NCBI GenBank assembly: GCA_051010395.1
Contig: JBPCVQ010000524.1
Coordinates: 1 to 50,636, forward strand
Origin: JANQPX01 sp051010395
Lineage (GTDB): Bacteria; Pseudomonadota; Alphaproteobacteria; Geminicoccales; Geminicoccaceae
Reading direction: 5' to 3'
DNA length: 50,636 bases
The number at the start of each line of letters is the position of its first letter. Position 1 is the first letter of the stretch. Below are positions 1 to 9,241 of this stretch, one piece after another. A model generated the notes under the pieces. The model was not told the DNA's origin, ran no database searches, and saw only the letters and a list, made by a program, of their open reading frames with translations. The translations under genes were made by a program, and so were the position numbers.

Positions 1-49
1 TCAGATAGCGTCCAGGTGCATGTGCCGTCCTGTACAGGATCAGGATTTT

Positions 50-206
50 GAAAAACTTTGGCCAGCAGAACGTGACGCTGCCCAACGCGTCATGGCGTCG
101 AGCGGGTTACCATCCGTGACGATACACGGCCATTCTTCTTCCGACGTGCCAAGGCGCGTAGCTCCAACGCGTCATGGTGATCGGCAATCGGTAACGCTGC
201 TCCCAT
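50..206 (-). pseudogene. IS630-family transposase, N-terminal remnant
   Basis: Read on the minus strand from an ATG at 206, the translation begins MGAALPIADHHDALELRALA and continues ARRKKNGRVSSRMV. This resembles the N-terminal helix-turn-helix start of IS630-family transposases. The frame then breaks; the next conserved stretch (NPLDAMTRWAASRSAG) reads on in another frame. No DDE catalytic domain follows, so this is a dead 5-prime fragment. It abuts the IS481 relic on its right. Family assignment rests on recalled family sequence, not on a search. Confidence 0.55.
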
Positions 207-224
207 GCCAACTTCTCCTCCCGG

Positions 225-660
225 TTTGTTGGAAGAAAAAATGCAATATCGAAGCCTCTACCAAAAGGCGCGCAAGGTGTTCCATTTCATCGCGGAAATG
301 GTATAAACGATGGCGCAGGTCTTGAACTTTGACCGCGGTGGCTTGTCTCAAACTTCTGCCAGTCGACTGATGCTGTGCCGCTGGAAGAGATGATGTAGCG
401 ATGATCTTGTGAGCAGTGGGACCGAGGGCTGCTGGCATAAAGACAATCGTCAAGCGGCAGCAAAGTGTGATGACGACGAAAGACAACACAGGCGGCTTCC
501 TGTTCGACAAATAAGACTGTGTATCGACTGTCCTTGGGGTTTATCCGTGCGTCACTTGCGAACTCATGCTTCTTCCACTTCTGCACCGTCGTTGGGCTGA
601 CCCTGTAGCGTGCTGCCAGAACCCTCTCATTCTATTGGCACAGCGGATCACGAGGCGAGT
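225..660 (-). pseudogene. IS481-family transposase, frameshifted remnant
   Basis: On the minus strand three frames together give a recognisable IS481-type transposase N-terminal half. An HTH stretch LAARYRVSPTTVQKWKKHEF lies near 545-615, followed by FRRHHTLLPLDDCLYA near 440-490. In the next frame LTRSSLHHLFQRHSISRLAE is followed by a stop and then DKPPRSKFKTCAIVYT, around 300-420. Intact relatives read straight through this into the DDE domain. At least two frameshifts and one stop are visible, and the catalytic half is missing or unrecognisable. The element is inactive. Confidence 0.65.
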
Positions 661-759
661 AGCCTCTGTCGTTCTGGCGCCGCCATATCGAAGCTAGCCC
701 GAAGACCTTTCCTCCAGATATGGCGATCTCTCGTATCACTACACCCCGGGACCGAACAG

Positions 760-2085
760 TTAGAGCCGGGCGCGCAAGCTGTCGGCACGCGCTTCCATCT
801 TTTCCGCCTTGCGATGACGGCGAAGTTCACGAAGAACGATAGCGTAATTTTCGAGGGTGACGATTAAGCTGGGATCATTCTGACCGAAATGCCCTTCTTC
901 GATGGCAAGAGCACGGTCGAGCAGGCTCTCGGCCTCGACATAGGCACCACGGTCGAAATGCAGCAGTGCAAGGTTGTTGAGGCCCAATGCTAGATCAGGA
1001 TGATCGGGGCCAAACATCGTTTCCTCGATGGCAAGGGCTTGTCGATAGAGCGGCTTCGCCTCATCAAAGCGACGCTCTGCTCGCAGCAATTCGGCAAAGT
1101 TATTTAAAGTCAGTGCCAGATCGGGATGAGTCTCACCGAGGAGTGTTTTCTGAATGCGTAAACTTTCTCGGTAGAGCTTTTCTGCCTGGGCATTGTTGCC
1201 ACGTTCGAATTGGGTGACTGCGAGATTGTTCAGGCTCTGCGCGGTCACAGGGTGCTCGGCCCCTAGGCTTCGGTTCCTGATATCGAAGGCGCGTCGGTGC
1301 AACTCAAGAGCTTGATCCAGCTTGCCCTGAGACCGATAAAGCTCTGCAAGGTTGGAAAGTGTTGTTGCCGACGAAGGATGATGGCTTTCCAACTTCTGTT
1401 GTTCGATTTCAATGGCTTGGAGATAGAGCGATTCTGCTGTGGCGAAACGTCCCTCAGCATAGTGCAGCGTTGCAAGGTTATTGCGGGTTTCGGCCGTCGC
1501 CGGGTGATCCTCGCCATAGGATTTCTCCCGAATGGTGAGCGCTTCTCGATAGAGGGCACCAGCCTTGTTGAACAGTCGGTGATGTGCATAGAGAACACCC
1601 AGATTGTTCATGGACTGAGCGCTTTCAGGGTGATCTTTGCCGAACGTTGCTTTCCGAATGTTCAGAGCGCGGCGATGAAGGCGTTCTGCTTCTTCGTAGC
1701 GCCCCAGTACACGATAGAGTTCGCCCAGATTGTTGCAGCTCTCGGCTACATCGGGATGGTCGCGGCCGAGCATGGCCTCCCGGAGGGATATCGCGTTCAG
1801 ATAGACATCAACAGCTTCGTCGTAACGGCCATTGGCATGCAGAGCATAGGCGAGATTGTTGATGCTGGTCGCGTGGCGTGGATCGCTCTGATCGAAAGCA
1901 GTGCTTAGCTCCAACGCCTTGCGGAACAAGCCTTCGGCATCCTTGAAGCGGCCTTCATCCGCCGCACGCAGCCCGTCATTGCTCAGGCCTTGCCACGTCT
2001 CCGCCATGACCGTAGGTGCGGCTAGTGACAGACAATAGAACAAAAAGGAGAGGAAAACAACGAAGGGGCTGAACAGCGCACGCAT
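760..2085 (-). CDS. secreted TPR-repeat (kinesin light chain-like) protein
   Basis: A 441-residue protein with an N-terminal signal peptide (basic MRA start, hydrophobic core at about residues 5-22, likely cleavage after VMA). Most of the mature part is nine 42-residue tetratricopeptide units, preceded by one more degenerate TPR. Units carry the signature NNLA near the start, G-R-Y/F-x-E-A in the middle and an LG-x-x-HP joint at the end, as in kinesin light chain TPRs. Such arrays form a superhelical protein-binding scaffold; with a signal peptide it should act in the periplasm or outside. No enzymatic domain is present and the partner is unknown. It stands alone between IS relics, so context gives no function. 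The start is well supported by the signal peptide. Confidence 0.85.
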   Translation of the reverse strand: MRALFSPFVVFLSFLFYCLSLAAPTVMAETWQGLSNDGLRAADEGRFKDAEGLFRKALELSTAFDQSDPRHATSINNLAYALHANGRYDEAVDVYLNAISLREAMLGRDHPDVAESCNNLGELYRVLGRYEEAERLHRRALNIRKATFGKDHPESAQSMNNLGVLYAHHRLFNKAGALYREALTIREKSYGEDHPATAETRNNLATLHYAEGRFATAESLYLQAIEIEQQKLESHHPSSATTLSNLAELYRSQGKLDQALELHRRAFDIRNRSLGAEHPVTAQSLNNLAVTQFERGNNAQAEKLYRESLRIQKTLLGETHPDLALTLNNFAELLRAERRFDEAKPLYRQALAIEETMFGPDHPDLALGLNNLALLHFDRGAYVEAESLLDRALAIEEGHFGQNDPSLIVTLENYAIVLRELRRHRKAEKMEARADSLRARL

Positions 2086-2310
2086 GTTACGTCAGGTCCT
2101 CTTGGCCTTGGTTAGCGGAACTAAGTGTCACTGTAAGCCGGGTTGGTTAATTAAACGTTATCGGCAGATCAACATTGTTCCCTGTCAAAGGGCAATGAGT
2201 GCGGCGTTCGTCGATTGACCGTAAGCGCCCGATTTCGGCAGCCTGTCTGACTCGATCGCTATCTGCTGTGTTTTCGGCTTTGTGGGCGCGTTGGTATCCA
2301 CTAATGGGCT

Positions 2311-2502
2311 GTGGTCCTTATGATATTGAACGGGCCTTCTGAGAGACGACGCCAGCGGCCGTGGACGGATGCCGAGAAACGCGAGATTATGGCAGAGACT
2401 GAGGTTCCGGGTGCGTCGGTTTCGTTGATGGCAAGGCGGCATGACTTCAATGCCAATTTTCTCTTCATGTGGAAGTGGCAGTTTGAGCAGGACGATACCT
2501 GA
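2311..2502 (+). pseudogene. IS66 TnpA (orf1) N-terminal fragment
   Basis: The 63-codon reading frame contains RRRQRPWTDAEKREIMAET and VPGASVSLMARRHDFNANF, the conserved helix-turn-helix start of IS66 TnpA (WT..EK..I..E....G.SVS..ARRH..N.N..F.W). It ends in a stop just before the IS3 left terminus at 2516, so the C-terminal half is lost. TnpA is an accessory protein of IS66 transposition; this fragment is not expected to function. Confidence 0.7.
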
Positions 2503-2515
2503 CGTTGTCCTGCTT

Positions 2516-3719
2516 TGGTGGACGACCGGGTAAGGTGTTTTAAGCAGCTTTGGCCATCATCTCGAATGCCTGAGCTGGCGTCCTATTGCCGAGTGCCGAA
2601 TGAGGCCGCCGGCGATTGTCGTCGCTCTCTATCCACCAGAACAATGCTCGCTTGGCATCCTCTCGCGTTGCGAAGCGAGTGCGATGGACGAGTTCGTTCT
2701 TCATCGAGCCGAAGAAGCTTTCCATCAGCGCATTGTTCGGGCAATTACCCTTGCGGCTCATGGATGGCGTCAGGCCGTGTCGGTTCAAGATCTTCTGATA
2801 GAACGTGTTCGCCTCGCACGCCACGATCACTGTGATGGCTCAGTCCTTTTGGCGACTGGCGGCGCTGGATCGCCATAAACAACGTCCGTTCGCAAAGCTC
2901 GATGCATCAATGTCTGTCCATGGCCCAGCCGACGATTCCCCTGGTTGCCATGTCCTTGAGGGCGGCGACATAGAGCTATCCTTCGCCGGTTGCCACGTAA
3001 GCAATATCGGCCAGCCTGGTCGTGTCCGGCCTTGTCGCCTCGAACTTCTGCGCCAGGAGATTGGGCGCGATCGGATGACTGTGCTGACCGTCCGTCGTGA
3101 GTGGCAGCCGGCGATCCTTCCGCGTCACGGCCAGGCCATCTCTCGCATGCAGTTCGGCTTGGATGCGCGGGCTGACATAGGTCTTGCCGCTCTCTTCGAC
3201 ATCTCTCGGATCATGGCGATCAGTACAGCCTCGTCCTGCGAACGCTTGGTCGGACCTCGGCGCAGTCAGGCTCAAAGTTCAGAATTGGGAACGCACTCGC
3301 CGCGACACCAATCAGCCGGCTCAAAGACGGATTGGAGGACGCCGGACAGGAAAGGTCGCCCGCTCCGTGGCGATGAACGCATACTTCATGTCCCGACCTC
3401 GCGTGCAAACAAAAGCCGCGGAGCCCTTCAGGATCTCGTTCTTCTGCTCGATCCGTCGGTTCTCACGCCTCAGACGGGCGAGTTCGGCTGCCTCCGCCTT
3501 CTGCTGTGCCAGCCGCCAGGATCTCATTGCGTCAGCCGCGTAGCTAGATGGCATGAACGCCGAACTCTTCAGCAACCGATTGATGCGAAGGACCGTTCTC
3601 CTGATAAAACTTGACCGACTCCGCCTTGTATTCAGCGGTAAACCGACGACGTATTCTCTCTCCGACACCTCTCTTCTGCTTTGGTTCGAACAACCCAAAC
3701 TTACCGGGTCGTCCGCCCA
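2516..3719 (-). mobile_element. IS3-family insertion sequence (degenerate)
   Basis: The ends are inverted repeats with TG...CA tips: TGGTGGACGACCGGGTAAG at 2516-2534, and its near-complement at 3700-3719 (reverse complement TGGGCGGACGACCCGGTAAG). The length of about 1.2 kb fits IS3 family. No short direct repeat flanks the element, which fits insertion combined with deletion of the surrounding IS66 sequence. Confidence 0.75.
2540..3700 (-). pseudogene. IS3-family transposase orfA/orfB, multiply frameshifted
   Basis: Minus strand, reading right to left. OrfA begins near 3690 with RRRFTAEYKAESVKFYQENG, then shifts frame to a leucine-zipper-like segment LARLRRENRRIEQKNEILKG (near 3440-3490) and KYAFIATERATFPV, the start of the OrfB domain. 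A further frame holds TYVSPRIQAELHARDGLAV and PIAPNLLAQKF with ADIAYVATGEG (near 2980-3190). The C-terminal part (2540-2830) carries NALMESFFGSMKNELVHRT with the last catalytic Glu, and RRPHSALGNRTPAQAFE. At least four frame changes or stops make it inactive. Confidence 0.75.
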
Positions 3720-3938
3720 ACCAGGGCAACGTCATTTCGCGCAGATTCTGGTGATGGCGGCCGCCGCGCCGTCGCCATCTACACCATCACCCAGATCGCC
3801 ATTCTCAACGGCTTTGACCCCAGAGCCTTTCTCCGCGACGTCCTGAGCTGCATCGCTGATCATCCCATAAACAAATTCGACCAGCTCTTGCCGTGGGACC
3901 GGAACCTTGACAACGACGAAAGTCAAAAAGCCGCGTAG
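3720..3938 (+). pseudogene. IS66 TnpC transposase, C-terminal fragment
   Basis: The plus-strand reading frame just right of the IS3 end contains RRAVAIYTITQIAILNGFDP followed by FLRDVLSCIADHPINKFDQL and LPWDRN. This is the C-terminal end typical of IS66 TnpC transposases (AIYTLI.TAKLNG.DP..WL.DVL.RI.DHP....D.LLPW). The DDE catalytic core is missing. Together with the tnpA fragment it defines the outer IS66 element. Confidence 0.75.
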
Positions 3939-3990
3939 GAGACCAGACGCTTGCAATTGACCTTTTGTTCGGGCGTTAACGGTAAATCAA

Positions 3991-4269
3991 TGGATGGCGG
4001 GTATGGTGAGTTTTGCTGAAGGTAACCGGAGCGCAAATAGGACGTCCTAATGCAAGCAGTTCGGACGTGACGAGGCGGATCGTTGTATCGAGGGTTGCAT
4101 TCTGCAAACCTTCCGGTTCGTGTGGTTCAAATTGCCGAAACGGATTTTGCGTTTGTGGATAATTTTTGTTAAATGGACATGAACGCTATCGTGAATGAAA
4201 CGATCTATTAAAGATCATTGTGCAAAATCACTGCCACGCGCCTTGTCGCGATGTTGTGAGCCTTGAAAA
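3991..4269. other. A/T-rich intergenic region upstream of the exopolysaccharide cluster
   Basis: No coding sequence was recognised between the IS66 right end and the first exopolysaccharide gene. The stretch around 4140-4220 is markedly A/T-rich and is the likely place for the promoter of the cluster, but no -35/-10 pair can be assigned with confidence. Confidence 0.4.
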
Positions 4270-5676
4270 GTGAGTGGATCAAACGTGCTGACTGCTGTAC
4301 GAAAGCAAGGGATTTCATGTGATCTGTTGGTCCCCGCCGTCGTAACGCTGGAGGCCATCATGGTCTTTGTAGCAGGCGTTGTGAGTGCACATGTGGTCAC
4401 CGACAGCATGTTGGGTCCCTTGGTCATTGACGTAGTATTTTTGGGCTCCCTGCTCGGCACGGTTTTGCTGATTGCCTGCTTGAAGAGCGCTAACGCCTAC
4501 ACGCCGAAATCACTAGCCATGCCCAGGCGATGGCCCCTTCGGGTCGCGGGCATTGGTTCTGGTGCCAGCCTGATCACCGGGCTTTCCTTGACGACACTGA
4601 ACGTTGGTCCGGATTGGTCCTGGGCCTTGGTTTGGTCACTTCTCGCCACGTTTCTGCTTATATTGAGCAGAACGGTTCTTGTGCCTGCTCTTAAGTCCTG
4701 GATGCCATCCGAAGGGTTCGACAGGCTGGTGGCAGTGGTAGGTACTGGCAGTGAGGTCGACGATGATCTGGACGGGATCGATCGTGATCTTTCCGCACGC
4801 TTTGAAAGAAACTGTATTTGCCGCAGTTATGCCCGTCCGGAAGATGTCCAGAGCGCAGAAGGTGAGCGATGGATTAAGCAGCTTCACTCCGACGGTGTTG
4901 AGGAAATCGTTATCCTGCCTTCGCTTCATGACAATCGCGAATGGATCCATGAAGCCGTCCGGTCTCTTGAAATGCTACCGGTTCGCGTAAGCTTGGCAAT
5001 TCCGAGGCCTGCACTCGACTCTAACCAGCCTGGTTATGTCTATGCGGCCCTGATTGATCAGCCGCTGAGCGCTGCTGAACAGGCGGTCAAACGGGTCTTT
5101 GATGCTGCCGTCTCTCTACTGTTGCTCATCTTTCTAGCGCCTCTGATGTTGCTCACCGCAGCCTGGATCAAGTTCGAAAGTTCCGGACCCATCTTTTTCA
5201 AGCAGCAACGTTATGGTTTCGGCAAGAAGATCATTGAGGTCTACAAGTTCCGCTCAATGTATCATGAGATGAGCGATCAAATGGCGGATCGACTGACAGA
5301 GCGTGACGATCCGCGGGTCACACGTGTCGGCGCCTTCATCCGACGGTTCAGCATCGACGAGCTGCCACAGCTATTCAACGTGCTGCGTGGCGAAATGTCG
5401 ATGGTTGGACCCCGTCCTAACCCGTTGAACGCGAAGGCTGGCGGCGAACTTTATGATCGTGTCGTCGACAATTTCTATACACGCTATCGAGTCCTGCCCG
5501 GTATCACCGGCTGGGCCCAGATCAACGGCCTGCGCGGCAACACCGATACCAAGGAAAAGCTGGTTCGCCGCGTCGAATATGACCTTTTCTATATCAGGCA
5601 CTGGTCATTCTGGTTGGATCTCAAGATCGTACTGCTGACGCCGCTTGCCAGCCTTGAGGGTGAGAATGCTTTCTAA
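4270..5676 (+). CDS. exopolysaccharide phosphoglycosyltransferase (WcaJ/ExoY-type)
   Basis: A 468-residue protein with a GTG start; no upstream ATG fits. Four hydrophobic segments in the first ~145 residues are followed by a soluble linker (~150-265), another membrane helix (about 280-305) and the bacterial sugar transferase domain. Family motifs are present: KFRSM, then RFSIDELPQLFNVLRGEMS with MVGPRP, and PGITGWAQINGLRG, ending RRVEYDLFYIRHWS. The family transfers a sugar phosphate from a nucleotide sugar to undecaprenyl phosphate at the inner membrane, the first step of polymer assembly. Full length suggests the polytopic WcaJ-like class. It heads the cluster and is followed by glycosyltransferases. 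The sugar (often glucose or galactose) cannot be told from sequence. Confidence 0.9.
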   Translation: MSGSNVLTAVRKQGISCDLLVPAVVTLEAIMVFVAGVVSAHVVTDSMLGPLVIDVVFLGSLLGTVLLIACLKSANAYTPKSLAMPRRWPLRVAGIGSGASLITGLSLTTLNVGPDWSWALVWSLLATFLLILSRTVLVPALKSWMPSEGFDRLVAVVGTGSEVDDDLDGIDRDLSARFERNCICRSYARPEDVQSAEGERWIKQLHSDGVEEIVILPSLHDNREWIHEAVRSLEMLPVRVSLAIPRPALDSNQPGYVYAALIDQPLSAAEQAVKRVFDAAVSLLLLIFLAPLMLLTAAWIKFESSGPIFFKQQRYGFGKKIIEVYKFRSMYHEMSDQMADRLTERDDPRVTRVGAFIRRFSIDELPQLFNVLRGEMSMVGPRPNPLNAKAGGELYDRVVDNFYTRYRVLPGITGWAQINGLRGNTDTKEKLVRRVEYDLFYIRHWSFWLDLKIVLLTPLASLEGENAF

Positions 5677-5730
5677 TGCACTTCGACACGTCTGCAGTCC
5701 TCCCAGTCGTTTGAACCCTGACAGTAATCG

Positions 5731-6933
5731 ATGGTCATGACCCTTTCGAGTTCGGCTCTTCTTCTTTACGGCATTGCGTTTGCTTGCCTGTTCGTCGCCG
5801 CCTTTCCTTTCGGTCCCTATCAGATCACCCTGCTGATCGCCAAGAGGTTCGGTTGGACTAGAGCTGTCGACAGGAGTATGACCGCCTCAGCCGACGAACT
5901 GCGCTTTGCGATTTGTCTTTGCGCCTACAATGAAGAGGCCGTTATTCAGCAAAAAATCGAAAACATGCTGGCGTTGAGAAAGGTATCAGGTGAGCTTGAT
6001 ATTCTGATCTATGTCGATGCCGCTAGTGATCGTACCGCAGAGATCGTCGCGGCTTATGAGCCCAAGGTTAAGCTGATCGCCTCGAAGGAGCGGCATGGCA
6101 AACCCTGGGGGATGAACAGGCTAGTCAGTCTTACCGATGCCGATATCGTTCTGTTCACCGACGCCAATGTCATGGTCGACGAAGCGGCGATCGCCAACCT
6201 TCGCCGCTATTTTGCCGATCCAGAAATTGGCTGCGTTACCAGTCACCTCTCCTATACCAACCCCGATGATACGGCGACATCGGAGGTCGGGTCTTTCTAC
6301 TGGCGTCTCGATGAGTGGACCAAGGGGCTGGAGACCGAAACCGGATCGGCCATGGGGGCTGACGGCTCGCTGTTCGCCATACGAAGGAAGCTGCATCGGC
6401 CGACGCCCGATCACCTGATCGACGATCTCTTTGTTTCTATGAGCATCCTGTGCAAGGGATACAGACTTGTTCGCGGCGCCGACGTCAATGCATACGAGTC
6501 TCACACTACGATCGCCCGTGACGAGTTCAAACGAAAGGTCCGCATCGCTTGTCAGTGCATGGGCGTTCACCGTGCTCTTTGGTCCGAGTTCAGAACGTTG
6601 TCGGTTTGGAATCTCTACAAATATGTCGGCCATCGCCTAGTCCGATGGATTGGCGGATATTTTCTCTTGGCTTCTGCACTCTTCTTCGCATGGGCCCTTT
6701 GGCTGAGCTTCGGCTTTTTGATGATGCTCGGTCTTGCCGCAATCTTCATGGCTGTCTTGCTGCTGGGCTCGCTTGCCAAGCTTCGGCTGGTCGAGCAGAT
6801 TAACAATGTCCTCCTGGCATTCGCCGGCAACACGCTTGGTGTCTGGCGCGCTTATTGGGGCAAGCCGGTCGTCACTTGGGATCTCGCCGGGTCGGCCAGA
6901 AACGATGTGCCCAGTGACCAGCCCAGCCGCTGA
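5731..6933 (+). CDS. family 2 glycosyltransferase, membrane-associated
   Basis: 400 residues from the ATG at 5731. An N-terminal hydrophobic segment (about 5-30) precedes a GT-A domain. AICLCAYNEEAVIQQKIENM is the usual GT2 nucleotide-binding start, YVDAASDRTAEIVAAY follows, and VLFTDANVMVDEAA holds the DxN/DxD-like metal site. A GADGSLFAIRR acceptor-site segment and a conserved ED-like DDLFVSM stretch come next. The last ~100 residues form two or three membrane helices. It should add a sugar to the lipid-linked intermediate on the cytoplasmic face. The gene is the second of the cluster, 54 nt after the initiating transferase. Donor and acceptor are not predictable. Confidence 0.85.
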   Translation: MVMTLSSSALLLYGIAFACLFVAAFPFGPYQITLLIAKRFGWTRAVDRSMTASADELRFAICLCAYNEEAVIQQKIENMLALRKVSGELDILIYVDAASDRTAEIVAAYEPKVKLIASKERHGKPWGMNRLVSLTDADIVLFTDANVMVDEAAIANLRRYFADPEIGCVTSHLSYTNPDDTATSEVGSFYWRLDEWTKGLETETGSAMGADGSLFAIRRKLHRPTPDHLIDDLFVSMSILCKGYRLVRGADVNAYESHTTIARDEFKRKVRIACQCMGVHRALWSEFRTLSVWNLYKYVGHRLVRWIGGYFLLASALFFAWALWLSFGFLMMLGLAAIFMAVLLLGSLAKLRLVEQINNVLLAFAGNTLGVWRAYWGKPVVTWDLAGSARNDVPSDQPSR

Positions 6934-6948
6934 CATGCAGGTCGAGCA

Positions 6949-8124
6949 ATGAAAGTTGCCATCCTCGACCCCTGGTGCTTTACGCCGCCGTATAATCGCG
7001 AACTGTGCGAAGGTCTGGCGGCGATCGGTCACGAGGTCACACTGATCGGTCAGGATCAGGGTGATAGTGATGGCCGTCAGGACGAAACGAGCGCTAGTTT
7101 CACTAGGCTTGGGCTGTTCAAAGCGCCGGCAAGTTGGCTGCCTCGCTCTCTTAGCCTCATGGCCAAAGGCTTTCGCCATATTCACGGTCTTTTAAGGGTA
7201 CTTGGAGCGCTTCGCCGTTTGCGGCCTGACGTCATCCACGTTCAATGGTTGCCGCTTCCGTTGATCGATGCGCTTTTCGTACCCCTGTTGCGACGCATTG
7301 CGCCCGTGATTCTCACGGTTCACGATAGCAATCCCTACAATGGCGCTGGGCCGCTGATTTTGCGTATCGGCAACACGTTGGCGATACGCCGTTGTGACCG
7401 TTGGATCGTTCACAACGAGCTCTCCGAACGTCAGTTGGTGGCGCAGGGGTTGCCTGCTGATCGTCTACATCGGGTCGCACACGGCCTGCTGAGCTCGCCA
7501 GGAGAGGCATCAGCGGACGGGTTTGAGCGGGCCGACGGCCGCATTCACTTTCTGCAGTTTGGTAAGCTCAAGGACTATAAAGGTGTCGACGTTCTGCTGG
7601 ACGCCCTCGGCCGCTTGAGCGCAGCGCAGCGCGATCGCTGTCTCGTATCGATCGTTGGACGTCCTTATGTCGAGACAGGGCCTTTGCTCGACCTGATGGC
7701 GCGTCATCGCCTGCAGTCATTTGTGAAACTCAGGTTGGATTTCGTGAGTGATGCGGAAATGGCTGCACTTTTCGACGATGCGGATGCCCTGGTTTTTCCC
7801 TATCGCGGCATCGATACTAGCGGTGTGCTCATGGCTGCGATCGCACGTGGTATTCCCGTGATTGCTTCGGATATCGGCTGTTTCGCCGAGATGCTGACGG
7901 ATGGCGCGGAAGGCAGGCTGGTGGCGCCGGATGACCCGGAAGCTTTGGCGGTCGCCTTGATCGATCTCATCAATGATCCGCCGAACTTGCGGGCGATGCG
8001 TGCCAATATGATGGCACTGCAGCGGCGGATACCGAGCTGGCGATCCATCGCGGCAACGACCACTCAGGTCTATGAACTTGCCCAGGCAAGACCAACCTCC
8101 AAACCGGTCGGTGTGCACACATGA
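6949..8124 (+). CDS. family 4 glycosyltransferase
   Basis: 391 residues with a GT-B fold pattern. The N-terminal Rossmann half starts MKVAILDPWCFTPPYNRELC and contains RPDVIHVQWLPLPLID and ILTVHDSNPYNG. The C-terminal half has FLQFGKLKDYKGVDVLLDAL, the usual GT4 start of the donor domain, and ALVFPYRGIDTSGVLMAAIA followed by GIPVIASDIGCFAEML, matching the E-x7-E-type donor-binding region in modified form. It begins 15 nt after the GT2 gene and is surely co-transcribed. It is a soluble cytoplasmic retaining glycosyltransferase by family; linkage and sugar are unknown. Confidence 0.88.
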   Translation: MKVAILDPWCFTPPYNRELCEGLAAIGHEVTLIGQDQGDSDGRQDETSASFTRLGLFKAPASWLPRSLSLMAKGFRHIHGLLRVLGALRRLRPDVIHVQWLPLPLIDALFVPLLRRIAPVILTVHDSNPYNGAGPLILRIGNTLAIRRCDRWIVHNELSERQLVAQGLPADRLHRVAHGLLSSPGEASADGFERADGRIHFLQFGKLKDYKGVDVLLDALGRLSAAQRDRCLVSIVGRPYVETGPLLDLMARHRLQSFVKLRLDFVSDAEMAALFDDADALVFPYRGIDTSGVLMAAIARGIPVIASDIGCFAEMLTDGAEGRLVAPDDPEALAVALIDLINDPPNLRAMRANMMALQRRIPSWRSIAATTTQVYELAQARPTSKPVGVHT

Positions 8125-8224
8125 ACCCTAGACACGATAATGACAGTCGTATGCGGTAACGCTGAACGGCAAAATTTTCTAACCCCACTGCCTTCGATCT
8201 GAAGTTGCTCAAGAAGGGGAAACA

Positions 8225-9166
8225 ATGACTGAGCGTCTTGAAAAGACCGTGATCGTCACGGCAGCCGATAGTGGCTATTTCGATCTCCTGAACGGCATGA
8301 TCCACTCCGTGCGTCGTTTCGAAGACTGGCAACATGTCGCGATCGTGGTATTCGACGTCGGCTTTACGCCCGAGCATCGAGCGGCGCTTGAGCGGGATGG
8401 CGTTCGACTGATCGAGCCGGATTGGCATTTCGGTTTGTCCGACGAAACCGCGAAGAGCTATGAGCGTGCTGCTCTCGTCCGTTTTTTCATTCACGATTAT
8501 CTTCCAGAATACGACTATTCCCTGTGGCTCGACCCTGACCTCTGGCTTCAGGATCGTGGTGTGCTCGATCGGATGCTCGATGGAGCGGACAAGGCCGGCG
8601 CTGCCATAGCGCACGAGAGTGATAGGCTCTACTGCTTCCAGAGGTGGCTCTGGGCTTGGAACCTCAAGCATAAAATCGTTGGATCGGGTCTTCGAAATGG
8701 CCTCATCCTCATGGCACGGCCGTCCTATAACCTAGGGCTCTATGGGTTAAAGGCCGACGCGCCACATCTGAAGGTTTGGCGTGAGCGGTTCGAAAATGCG
8801 CTCAAACGTACGCGGCGCGTGACCCCTTACGAGCAGTTTGCGTTCAATGAGGTGATCCATATCGACAGGATTCCGACCGTCGAACTGGCATCTAGCGACA
8901 ACTGGATTTGTGACCGCCGTCCGCCTGTCTGGGATGCAGATGCCGGTCTGTTTTGCCGTCCGGAAGCACCCTTTCCTCCATTGTCTGTTCTACATTTGGC
9001 CGGCCCTGCCAAGAACAGGACCTATGAGATCGAGCAAAAGGGCGGGGGTGTGAAGACCATGAGCCTTCGCTATCCCGGATCTGCTGGCGACGATCAGAAC
9101 GCTGCAGCCATGGAAAGTGGCGGTCCGGCCACGGCCGATCTGCCTGCGACAAGGCTGGCGAGCTGA
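8225..9166 (+). CDS. GT-A-fold glycosyltransferase (GT8-like)
   Basis: 313 residues; a strong Shine-Dalgarno (AGAAGGGG) sits just before the ATG. It begins KTVIVTAADSGYFDLLNGMI and carries YDYSLWLDPDLWLQD, where DPD is the metal-binding DxD-like motif at about residue 100. ALVRFFIHDYLPEYDYSLWL resembles the region before DxD in GT8-type enzymes, and VLHLAGPAKNRTYEI near the end resembles the H-x-x-G-x-x-K site of GT8. No membrane segment is present. Its position between a GT4 and a flippase gene supports a role in the repeat unit. The family is assigned by motif order only. Confidence 0.75.
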   Translation: MTERLEKTVIVTAADSGYFDLLNGMIHSVRRFEDWQHVAIVVFDVGFTPEHRAALERDGVRLIEPDWHFGLSDETAKSYERAALVRFFIHDYLPEYDYSLWLDPDLWLQDRGVLDRMLDGADKAGAAIAHESDRLYCFQRWLWAWNLKHKIVGSGLRNGLILMARPSYNLGLYGLKADAPHLKVWRERFENALKRTRRVTPYEQFAFNEVIHIDRIPTVELASSDNWICDRRPPVWDADAGLFCRPEAPFPPLSVLHLAGPAKNRTYEIEQKGGGVKTMSLRYPGSAGDDQNAAAMESGGPATADLPATRLAS

Positions 9167-9241
9167 CGTGGTAGCCGGTCGACAAGAGGGCGGCCATGCC
9201 GTTTCGTCGGCCGGCGACGAGTGGTTCCGGCTCTAGCGGGA

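Larger units (their letters stand above)
2211..3990. mobile_element. IS66-family element, gutted and split by an IS3-family element
   Basis: Imperfect terminal inverted repeats at 2211-2232 and 3969-3990 match at 18 of 22 positions and contain the GTAAGCGCCC-type tip usual for IS66. Inside lie a plus-strand 5-prime tnpA fragment (2311-2502) and a plus-strand 3-prime tnpC fragment (3720-3938). Between them is a complete-length but frameshifted IS3-family copy (2516-3719). The rest of tnpA, all of tnpB and most of tnpC are gone. No convincing 8-bp target duplication was seen. Confidence 0.65.
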
